Source of the DNA: Begonia masoniana
Lineage: Eukaryota; Streptophyta; Magnoliopsida; Cucurbitales; Begoniaceae
Direction of reading: 5' to 3'
Length of the DNA: 64,000 nt
Assembly (NCBI GenBank): GCA_022432975.1
Contig: CM039516.1
Location: 36,029,599-36,093,598 of the forward strand
Below are positions 19,240 through 28,248 of the stretch, piece after piece (the first letter of the stretch is position 1; each line of letters begins with the position of its first letter). A model generated the notes under the pieces. It did not search any database. It was not told the origin of the DNA and worked only from the letters and a program-made list of their open reading frames with translations. The position numbers were made by a program, and so were the translations under genes.

Positions 19240-19697
19240 TTTGGTTTCTTCGAAACTCTCTTATTCTTCCAAATATTCCAACTTATCCCTAGGATTCTAA
19301 CGAAACTCTCCGTTCGCAAAACGGACTAAATTTACTATTTTTACGAATTAGAACGCTATAAGATTAAAAACGGAAACCCGAGTGTTACACTATCGATTTG
19401 GATTTCTGAATTTCCCATATTTCTCCTACAATTCATATTAATTGTAAAGGTTCAATTAAAACTTTTGTTTATAAAACGGACCTAGTTTATTAAAATACCC
19501 TTTATATTATGAGAAATATAAAAACTCGTAATTCGGCATTACATCTCTAAAAATTCTCTCATTTCTCCAAATACTTCCATTTATTTATAAGGTTCCAATA
19601 AAATTTTTCATTTGTAAAACGGGCTTAATTTGGCATATTTACGAAAATGCTATTTATATGCGAAAAATTGAAAACCCGTCGAAAACCGGGTGTTACA
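19240..19697. repeat. LTR terminus present as three diverged tandem copies
   Basis: Three successive segments (about 19240-19388, 19389-19540 and 19541-19697) each run through a pyrimidine-rich start, an AAACGG(A/G)C word and a block ending near AAAACCCG, CTCGTAATTCGG or GTGTTACA. Only the last is bordered by the CAGCA duplication, so it is the true LTR end. The others are internal duplications. Confidence 0.55.
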
Positions 19698-19977
19698 CAG
19701 CAGCAGCACCGACCAATCGGCTTAAGGGAGCCGACCAATCGCCACTTGGAGCTGGAGACGATGATCGGCCAGCAAGTGTGCCGATCGATCTGCTCCCATG
19801 AGCCGATCGATCGACCATGCACTGTTAACGTTTAAAAAAAAAAAAGAAAATTTTACCAAAGTTTTACGAACAAAGTTTATATGTTTCGAGTTAATAAAGT
19901 GAGGTGCAAATATTTTAAAATATTTTACATAGTTTTACGGAAAAAGGTATTTAAGGATTTCGGGTCGTTACAACGCA

Positions 19978-20190
19978 AGTACATTTCAACCTCTTTTTCT
20001 CATCAACACACTTTCATTATTTTCTAATATAGTTTTCATTATGTATAGGAATCTTCTACACGAAGCCGGGGCAAAAGCATATGACTATTCAAACAATTAT
20101 AAGTTATAATTTAAATATTTATTGTAATATGTAATTTATGTATTTAAATGTACAATTTATGTATTTATTATAATGTGTCATTTATGTATT
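19978..20190. other. AT-rich spacer with TTATGTATTTA repeats
   Basis: No gene recognised. The word TTATGTATTTA recurs every 20-30 bases from 20134 on, giving a weak microsatellite-like pattern just downstream of the following minus-strand remnant. Confidence 0.4.
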
Positions 20191-20192
20191 TA

Positions 20193-21300
20193 TTATATTT
20201 TGTAATATAAGTATATATTATAATGTAAGCATTTATGTATTATCACATGAGGGTTACAAACATAAAGTAAAGTACATAAAATGAAGTACAAAATATAAAC
20301 TAAACTATGGTGAGAGATTGTTGGCATTGTCCGCCATCCACTCCATGAGATTATGCTGATGTCTCTATGAGAATGCAGTAGCTCTCTATGAGACTCAATT
20401 AGATCTCTATGGGACTGCATTAGCTCTCTCTGAGTCCCCATCATCTCTCTTTGGGACACTGTGAGCTCCTCGACTCTGCTAACGAGGAACTCTATGCGCT
20501 GCTTCATTTCGTCCCCCTACTAGCCGTCTCGGGGGACGATGGCTGCGTGGTGGCTTCCTCTATAGGCACATCCTGAGAGGTGGATGCCCCCTAATCTCTC
20601 TTCAGCACGCAAGTTCCGTCGATGTCAACTAGGCTCATCTGAATGAAATGACTTCTGTCAAATACGTCGGTGGATCTGTGAGCTCTCATCTGGTAGCTGA
20701 ATCCTAGATCACTCGATGATCATTTGAATCAGTGCGCCGTGCGGGAGATTCTTATTGGATGTTCGCCCAACTTTACACATGTGACCTAAAATCACGAAGC
20801 CAGGGTCGAAAGTCTTCACGTTTACAGCTTCTCCATGACATACAGATTCATGCAGCTCACGAGATCTCTATGTTCATCTCGAGGCAGAAGGGTGTGGGTT
20901 AGCGTGTTGTGAAAAACTCGTGCTCTGACATTCAAATCTCTCGATCGTGGCTTCATGAACCCCACAATGTCGGAATTGCGATGAATTCTCAGTAGGAACT
21001 CTACTCCCTCGAGCAATTAAAAAAAAGGGCAGTCTCGAGAAGCATAGTAACATTGCTCCGCCACTTCCATGGCAAAGTCGAGCACTTTTTCACCGTCTGT
21101 GGACGTATTAGAAGCTTCGTACCAAGGACGTACGTCCTCAAACATCCTGACATCCCGGTTGCGGTCAAGTTCGCGTAAAACAATCGAACTATTCTGTCGC
21201 AACTATCGCCCCTCGATGCATACATCCTGTGTAGGCCGATGCTGTCAAACATCTTTTAGATTCCCAACGACTCTCAACCTCTAAAGTTGACAGTCTTCCA
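20193..21300 (-). pseudogene. Putative plant transposon-associated protein (Transposase_32-like), decayed
   Basis: Minus-strand pieces in shifting frames follow the order I associate with the family annotated as putative plant transposon protein. RIVRLFYANL (about 21165-21195) is the recurring aromatic F-Y-A-N-L signature. NVRARVFHNTLTHTLLPRDE (about 20870-20930) matches the A-K/R-V-W...L-x-P-T/R-x-H segment. A hydrophobic VILGHMCKVGRTS stretch (about 20765-20805) follows. A final open segment (20507-20193) encodes a heptad-like coiled coil of repeated (Q/S)HR(D/E)L units. Several frameshifts and a TGA near 20730 break it. The family assignment is from remembered motifs and no catalytic triad is visible. 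Confidence 0.5.
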
Positions 21301-22230
21301 ATAAATAATTGAGTGTTTTAACAAATCTTACTCAAACAGACCTTGACACAGCTGATTTAAAAATTTCACGGACAGTTACCCACTTGGCGGTTGCAAAATT
21401 GTGCCGACGAGGCCCGGTTTGTCGGGGCACCTTGTGGCATCGACGGACCTCCTTGTGAGAAGTCACCCTTTTGTTTAATGATTACTTTGGGACCCATTTC
21501 AATGGAATTTAGCAATTTAGAGATTTGAAGATTTTGAAAAATTTTTGCTAAGATTTGTAAGATTTATGGGATTTTTCGTATGGTATTCAAAGGAAACAAA
21601 TAGGGTTTGAGAAATCAACACGGTTGGGTGTGAAATGGTCGGATTTTGGGTTAAAATCGTGCGAGGCTGAGAGAAATTTTTGGATTTCCAAATGCAGAGG
21701 GAGGAATGGGCGGCCAATAGGTTATATACTGTCGGGGATTGGTCGCCTGTTTCGGGGTTGTGAACCCCCGTTTGTCAGCCTAATTTTGAGAATGGGGTCA
21801 GTGCCACAGATTGGTCGCCTGGTACCCGATAAAATTTTGGGGAACGGGCGCCCATCTCTTTAAAATGGTCGCTCGTTCTCAAGTACTTTTTGAAAACAGT
21901 GGCTCGTTCTCCAAGAAACAGACGGTCGCATTAAAGAGATGGTCCATCGTTTCCAAAATACTCTTGGGAACGGGCGCTCGATCCCTAGAGAATGGACTCC
22001 CGTTCGCATCACACGTGCGTTACACGTGGATTAGAGGGTCTCCACCCCCATCCAGTGCCACGTAGGCACTACATAGAACGAGCGGCCGATCTCTTCACGC
22101 ACGGTCGCCGTTCTCGGGGTAAATATTGAATGAGGGGTGATCAGGCACCTGGTAGGGTTTGATTTGTATAGGTTAAGATTTGACTTATTATGTATTTTAA
22201 TTTAGAGAGATGTTTAAAAAAAATCAAATA
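21301..22230. other. Non-coding stretch with interspersed AACGGGCG-type repeats
   Basis: 21490-21700 may be the decayed 5' side of the minus-strand transposon protein. 21700-22120 is richer in G+C and repeats words such as GGGAACGGGCGC, GGTCGC(T/A) and TCTCTTTAAA in both orientations at 30-60 base spacing. No protein recognised. Confidence 0.4.
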
Positions 22231-22635
22231 ATTTGGAGTTTAAATTGATTTTTACCCTCACAGAAACTTACTCAACAATCCCGAAAGCCAAGAAAGAAGT
22301 GAATTCGGAGAAACACCAGTTAACTGGTAAAATAGTTTGTGGAGCTTTGAGAAGGTTGAGAACTTGTCTAATTCTTCCAACAAGAAATGTTATCCTATTC
22401 CCGAATCACGTATATGTTTTTAGTTTATCGGAACCGAAAAGGGTATGGAGTTGTTCAGACAACCTCTTTGTAATCAAGAATTAGGAGCTGTTTTTTATGC
22501 TCTTCATGCTCTGGTGGGGGATCCATCCTCTGCAGGTAAATTTTGAGATTCAATCTGAATTTTTCTTCACTCGAGCTTTCATGGCTTCAATTGTATCTCT
22601 ATATCTTCATTTTGGAAGGTCTATTGATTGTGTAG

Positions 22636-23210
22636 GGTTCTGTAGCTTCCCCATCCAAGGAGAAATTGAAGAGTGAGAAACGGTCTTTAATGGCGGAAGT
22701 TGTTGAATTGCAGGAGCAGCATCGTGGAACTTCTATGCATGCAAGTTTAGTTAGCGGTCGACTCGAATCTGCGGAGAAGAGACAGAAGCAGATGGTTTCC
22801 TTCTTGGCGAAGTTGGTTCGAAATCCACCATTTTTGTCTTGGCTCGAGCTGAATAAGGAAAATAGACAGATCGGATCTTCGAAGGCGAAGAGAAAATACG
22901 TCGAACAAATCGCTCAAAAAGATTCTTCGGATGAAAATCAGATCGTGACGTTTAACTTCGAGAGGACCGACCCCCGACTTTCATTATCTCCTGATCTTCG
23001 GATGAATCTTCTCGAGGGTTCGTTGCGAAAATTCGAGAGAAACCCATGGAAAAGGGAGGAAAAGTAGGATCGAGCTTGAGAAAGGAGGATGAGAAATGCA
23101 AAGGAAAGATGAGGATGATTCCAGTAGAAGAGCTGATGAGTGGTTGTGTCTTTTCCAGAGGAGGGAATTTCAGCCTTCTCAGTTTTTTGGAGACGAAAGC
23201 ATGATCATGC
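22636..23210 (+). pseudogene. Heat-stress transcription factor fragment (HR-A/B region)
   Basis: After an intron-like acceptor (TGTGTAG at 22629-22635), an open segment encodes a class A-like HSF oligomerisation domain. A leucine-heptad coiled coil (KSEKRSLMAEVVELQEQH) leads into EKRQKQMVSFLAKLVRNPPF, the usual end of HR-B, followed by a basic KAKRKY resembling the nuclear localisation signal. The first frame ends at 23067. A second frame continues without stops to about 23200, suggesting a frameshift. The N-terminal DNA-binding domain and C-terminal activation motifs are not found nearby. It is a partial copy, possibly moved by a transposon, and the subgroup cannot be fixed. Confidence 0.7.
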
Positions 23211-23844
23211 AACAAGATTTGTTTAGAGGAGCACGAGTTTCCACAATTAAGGAGTTTAGCTTCTCGTACTCGCGATTGGCCTTTCGATCAATGCTAATTC
23301 GACAAAACTAAGGATCCCAAATATTCGTAATTTATTGCTTGTTATGAGTCTATGATCTATCAAGCAAGTGATTTCATCAAGATTGCTTTGATTTATTATA
23401 GAAATAGCATTGATTTCTAATAAACTACTTTCAATTATCATATCAATTTAGGATTTTTATTCATAATTACCAAAAAAACAAAAAATAAAACTTAGTGTCA
23501 AATAAAAACATGAATATAGAACTTACCAACTTCATTAGGAGGGCACTGCAAACGATGAACCAGTCTTGATACAAGAAAAATAATTAACTAGGAAGGTTGC
23601 TATAGAACAAAATTATAGATTAACTCGTAAAAAACCTAAAAATGAGTTATCATTTGATAGAAAATGTTGTTTTCAATGGTTGGATTGTCGCCACATCCGT
23701 CACGACCATCCTTGACATCCTCGTGCATTAGATTTCTCGACAAACTCCCAATCTTTCTAATTGGTGGATAAGCACTCTTACTCTATGCTCATCTCCTAAT
23801 CGAAGATTAATTCTCCATTGCATTTTGAAGTACTCATAAAAGAA

Positions 23845-25425
23845 CTAGTTTACCTCTTCTTTTTGCTTTTTTGATGGGTGCTTATTAGCACCATCTTTTA
23901 GTTTAGCTTCCTGGCGCTCCCTCTTCAATCCCTTTGATTTGTTCAGTAGACCCTTGTCTTCGACCTGCATTTCAAAATAGGTCCGATGTAAACCATTTGA
24001 ATACAATCGCTACAAACTATTCGTTACAACCAATATCTCACGAATGTGCACTCCAAGATAATGTGGATGGAATAAAATTCTAAATACATTGCAACCACCG
24101 CCACAACTTAATTTGAAAACAACTTTAAGGATTGGTTGTGCATATTATAAAATGTGTTACTACCTCTTGATCCGGAATGTATATCTTCCCAATCTTGCCC
24201 ATAATAAGATCACTGCTGACATTCTTAACCTGCAAGCAACCATTCGCGCTGGCATGAGACAAATAATCTTAGATCTGAAAAAATGAGTATACAAGTATAT
24301 AGTTTCAGTTCATCAACCTTCTTCTTAGGCCTATCTGTAGCCGTTTTCATGGCTTCTTTCCCAAAACTGTAACTAGGAAGACGATGTCGACGGACAATCA
24401 AGTCCATTGACGGAACAACTTTCACTAGTTCCATCCTTGGTACTACAGTGCCAAACTTTTTCATTCGCATTGCACAGTGAGTAAGAAATACTTTATTTGG
24501 AGATATAGCTGAACATACAAATGCATGGTCCAACCCAGAAAGATTTAAATTCTCAACGACCTCGTTATAATTAGATCTATATTGTTATATCATTACGATA
24601 CTACTTCAAAAATATATAGACAGATAGATGCCAAAAATTACCTCTCCTCGAAACAGTTCTATCAACACTTCTCTCAAATGTTTTAATTCTTCCACACTCT
24701 CAAATCCTTCTCCTGTAAAAGTGATGATAGGCTTTGATCCCAATAGAGGGGCCAATTTCCTATCATGTATAAATGATTCCATTGACTTGAAATTCTCAAT
24801 CCCAACCTCCGTTAGATCATATATGTGATGGTCATAAGTTCTCCCAATAACAAGATTATTGAGTCGCTTTTTTTAGTGAGAACTAAACTGTCAAAACAAA
24901 AAACAAGTAAAAAACTAGATCAACGATGAAGATCCCCAAAACAAGGAATTCCATAAAGATGGAAATAAGGAACTTTATTAGAGCAAAATGCAAGGCAAAA
25001 AAAAAAAAAGCATAAATTTGATACGAACGAACCACAATAACGCTGCAAACAGTTTTGAGGGAGAAAAGCTCCAAAGCAGTTTCCCCACCACTTTCAAAGG
25101 GTTTAATTCCTTCATTCCTACGAGCAAACCTCACCGCATTTCCTCTCTTTAAATTATAATGTTCTGCCAAAAAAGTATTCAAAACACTACTCGTTTTAGT
25201 ACCATGAAGAATCAGAGTCTTCCTTCCTGTTTCAACCTACGCAAAAATCCAAGAATAAAATAAGCTCTGGAATTTGTGTGACGAAGAAATAAACCTAAAA
25301 CACACAATTCCAATCAAAATTCACCCATGCAGATGATTTCTCCTCAGAAAACAAACAAGTTTGGGAGCACGATTCTTGAGCTCCCGCATAGTTCTTTTCT
25401 TTTGATGAAATGTAGCTTTCGACAT
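23845..25425 (-). pseudogene. Ribosome production factor 2 homologue, six exons, one in-frame stop
   Basis: Encodes a Brix-domain nucleolar protein of the RPF2 family, which with RRS1 brings the 5S RNP into pre-60S ribosomes. Exons with GT-AG edges: 25425-25357, 25236-25033, 24887-24642, 24560-24318, 24229-24164 and 23964-23845 (the last reads on to TAG). All joins are in phase 0 and give about 316 codons, close to the usual family length. Landmarks in order are KTLILHGTKTS, FESGGETALELFSLKT, GRTYDHHIYDLTEVG, ISPNKVFLTHC, VVPRMELV, RRHRLP, DRPKKK and KIGKIYIPDQE, then a basic tail. The only clear lesion is TAA at 24875-24873, in a run of A bases early in exon 3. Use of a cryptic acceptor at 24867 would skip it at the cost of seven codons. 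It may be a recent pseudogene, a sequencing error, or a rescued gene. Confidence 0.8.
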
Positions 25426-25429
25426 TATC

Positions 25430-26189
25430 AACTACAAAATAAAAATAAAAAATTATAAGACATGCATATGAGTTCTCGAGCTGCAAAACATCGATTATCA
25501 AACCGAGAATAAAAGCTCATTCAATCGGCTTATAAATCATAACCACCGCCACAGAGGCAGAGAGAAAGTAGCTTCAGACAAAGAGTAAGTAAAAGAGCGT
25601 GCTGCAGAGAGAGAGACAGACAGAGTCACCTCAGTCTCAGAGCACTGGAGAACGACGAGTCGACGGCGGAAGAGAGAGAAGGAGGTATACGCTACCGTCT
25701 GATTTAGGTTACGACGGAGAGGGAGGTATACGCTGCCTTCTGATTTAAGTTAAGAAGAGGGAAGGGTAAAATTTTCTTTTGCCCATTTATTTCAAAATCC
25801 TCTTGAATCTTTAAATATTCGTTCAATCAAAACAGGGTTTAGGTGATTTAATTGGAACGCTTAGTGAATTAAATCATTCGTCGTCTACGTTCTAGACGTC
25901 TTGGGTATCAATAAATTTAATTATTTATTGGGCTTTGATGGTATGGATAATTACCATGTTGGGCTTAAGCTTGAGCTACTCCTAATTAGTACTCTTCATT
26001 CTTCAACCTCTCTCTCTCTCCCCGCCAGACCGCTTGTGAGTTTCTTCATCTTTTGTTCTCGATGTTTTCCGATTCTGGGTAGGTCGGATTTCTCTCTTTC
26101 TGATCTTCCTTGTCGTTTTTCTTCTGCGTGTTGTGGAACTAATCACTGTACTTGCGCCAGATTATCTTTTTTATCACTGGGAAGTTTGA
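25430..26189. other. Intergenic region between RPF2 homologue and GRF fragment
   Basis: The two genes point away from each other. 25560-25760 is purine-rich (GAGAGAGAGACAGACAGAG) and holds a duplicated GGAGGTATACGCT(A/G)CC word about 45 bases apart, as in a plant 5' leader. 25985-26190 is C+T-rich. No QLQ domain, which should precede a GRF WRC domain, is encoded here. Confidence 0.45.
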
Positions 26190-26652
26190 ATGGGAGTTTA
26201 TGATTCAGATTTGCAACCAGGTTACTGGGGCAGAGCTGCAATGGATCCAGAGCCTGGCCGGTGCCGGAGAACCGACGGGAAAAAATGGCGGTGCTCCAGG
26301 GATATAGTTTCTGGCCACAAGTACTGCGAACGCATGTTCACCGCGGCCGAAACCGTTCAAGAAAGCCTGTGGAAAACTAACTCCACCGCCACCGCCGGAG
26401 TTGGGTTGGCGAATGTCGCCGTCGGTACGTCCACTTCAGATGCTATCACCGTTGATTCGCAGACGTTGGTTTCAGCGGCTACGGGGACCCTCTTCGGTCT
26501 TTCTCGACCTTCCCCGTCCGTTGATCTTCGCTGCCTCCAACAAACTGCTAAAGAAAAGTAAGAAATCCCCATCCGACCCTGAGTTCTTCCAATTTGCACA
26601 ATTTGCCCAATTCATTATCGAGTTCTTCAGAAACATAAGGGAAAGAAATTAG
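26190..26652 (+). pseudogene. Growth-regulating factor (GRF) fragment with frameshifted WRC domain
   Basis: GRFs are plant transcription factors with QLQ and WRC domains. Here the start is close to [19 protein letters not shown], then SGHKYCER, which is the WRC domain with the Cys residues of its zinc centre. At 26332 one base appears lost after CER. The +1 frame then continues the expected basic stretch ([12 protein letters not shown]), and the original frame resumes near 26390 (TAGVGLANV through [12 protein letters not shown], which resembles a GRF C-terminal motif). The WRC His ligand is therefore lost from the long frame. No QLQ domain precedes it. It is a partial, damaged copy; GRFs normally act in the nucleus with GIF co-activators. 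Confidence 0.75.
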
Positions 26653-27240
26653 ATTTTAGCATCCTCTTGCTTTCAATATCTTCAATCCCGGATTCTTTCG
26701 GAAGATACATTTTAATCCAGCTACAGAGACCTGTGTTATTAATTAGAAAATAGATTGATTATACCTCCTGAAAATGAAAAATATTTAACACGTAAAAATT
26801 GAATAAAGTGCAATTTAAACCTCATATTTAAAGATATTAACAAATTTGATATTAAATTTTTGTCTTTTAACAAATCGAACATGGAACTTTACGCTATCAA
26901 TAATTTAGATCTTATTATTAATTGTTTTCTATTTAATTAAGTGTTTTGACCTGACTTCAAATTCATTCGACGATTTTAACTCGAGTTAAAAATCGTCGAA
27001 ATAGAAACATAATATGAATATATTGAATTTAACAGATAAATTAACGATAATATATAAATTACTTATAGCTGAAAAATGAAAGTTTAATTTGTCAAAAAAA
27101 AAATTTTAATTCTAATATATTATTGACCTCAAATTTTTATTAAAAAAATCATTTCCTTACAGTAGCAAAGGTTGTTAATCTCACAGCCGAATCCATAAAA
27201 TTTATAACATAAACTTTCTGGATGCTACTTATAATAAAAT
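26653..27240. other. AT-rich spacer, nothing recognised
   Basis: Very A+T-rich with no coding pattern. A short inverted pair, TTCGACGATTTTAACTCGAG / GTTAAAAATCGTCGAA at 26966-27001, could form a hairpin. Confidence 0.4.
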
Positions 27241-27252
27241 TTAAGGACTAAC

Positions 27253-27785
27253 CATGGTGTTAGAAACATCGAGTGTCTCCAAGGAAGAACTTGCAAAGCC
27301 AGACAGAATGTAGTCATCCGAGTGAGTGTCCCTCAAGCAAAGATTGCTCAGACTTTGTGTTTGAGTCATAAGCATTAGGAGGGATGGTCTATCAACCCCT
27401 GAAAAGAAAAACTTTCCATCCATGAGCATGAAGACAGATCAGGCTGGCAAACTTTCGACTTCTTGTAGGACAAAAAGATTGATAATCTGCATTAGTTATT
27501 CAAAGTATAATGCACCTTTGCGGCCACCTATGTGGAGTTCTTGAAGATTGAATGCAGGAGAATATAACGGATGAATTCCATATTCAGCTGAAGAATTATC
27601 ATAGCTGGTAGTTCGAAAGAAAAGAGCCGTAGCTGAGTTTATCCCAAAAGAGGTATCACAAACTATGATTGATTTCAGTCCTTTGCATCCTCTAATAAAA
27701 TTTGACAAACCAACATCAGTTATAGTAGTGTACCCTTTTAAGTTCAGATATTCCGAGGAAGCACAGCACTTTGAGATGCCCTCTT
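27253..27785 (-). pseudogene. LRR protein fragment, two exons (possibly FBL11-like)
   Basis: Minus-strand segment 27785-27526 encodes EYLNLKGYTTITDVGLSNFI, then RGCKGLKSIIVCDTSFG, typical of cysteine-containing leucine-rich repeats of F-box/LRR proteins. A short intron with GT (27525) and CAG (27399-27401) edges leads to 27398-27253, encoding LLMLMTQTQSLSNLCLRDT and SSLETLDVSNT, followed by a GTTAGT donor. The phrase order resembles the plant BTB/LRR protein FBL11, but this rests on memory. Flanking exons, the BTB domain and the rest of the LRR array are absent, so it is a captured or deleted gene piece. Confidence 0.5.
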
Positions 27786-28118
27786 CGGGTGGTTACACTT
27801 GGTAAGCTTTTTGAGAGTTTCATACTCAAATTGCTTTATTTATTCATCTCTTTTACAATTTAAGGAACACAAACAGAGTAAGATTTTATAAATGGATTTT
27901 TGCTTTTGGTTGATTGAATCTGAGTTTTACACCAATTAAACCTGTCGAATTTCAAATTCTTAGTCCAAACATGGAGAAAGAGAGGGTGGATTTCAAATTA
28001 GTTTGATTGTTTTGTCTTCTTTTATGAAATAAGTTTTTGGGTTTCATAATTATTTATCTGTTAGAATAATTCAATTTCTGGGTGTTTATAGATTGACGAA
28101 AAGCTTTGATCGGCATTA
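27786..28118. other. Upstream of the CSLD remnant, nothing recognised
   Basis: A+T-rich with no coding pattern. It may be the old 5' leader or intron of the CSLD gene, since the next open frame starts directly at 28119. Confidence 0.35.
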
Positions 28119-28248
28119 ATGGCAGTTCCGTCGAGATCATCCAACGCGGCCCCAACAGTCCACCATATAAGCCAATCAAGCCATGATTTAGACGATGAAA
28201 TTGGAAACGTAGAGTTCACTACATATACATTCCACATACCTCCTACAC

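Larger units (their letters stand above)
17078..19697 (-). mobile_element. Nested solo LTR, 2.62 kb, with target duplication CAGCA
   Basis: Begins TGTAACGACCC at 17078 and ends ACCGGGTGTTACA at 19697. CAGCA is duplicated at 17073-17077 and 19698-19702. It belongs to the family of the 54280-59318 LTR but is reversed: that LTR ends in the complement of this one's start and begins in the complement of this one's end. It contains GATCGATCGCC repeats (17323-17510), a hairpin, a short array at 18185-18310 and the landmark GTAGGCCAATCGGCC near 18540. No coding internal domain remains. Confidence 0.85.
14550..19972 (+). mobile_element. Large solo LTR, interrupted by a nested LTR
   Basis: Proposed start TGTTTGGG at 14550 and end CGGGTCGTTACA at 19972. 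Flanking words are ATGCA (14545-14549) and ACGCA (19973-19977), a near-match differing by one C/T, so the left edge is tentative. Without the nested element (17078-19697 plus one CAGCA copy) it is about 2.8 kb. It carries family landmarks shared with 54280: CCAATCGGTCTACATCAC near 16050 and ATGCATCACG near 16250. The 1-kb hexamer array accounts for over a third of its length. Confidence 0.45.

Noticed and set aside
26401..26652. Alternative 83-codon plus-strand protein
   Set aside because: Overlaps the GRF remnant in another frame; the motif [12 protein letters not shown] favours the GRF frame.
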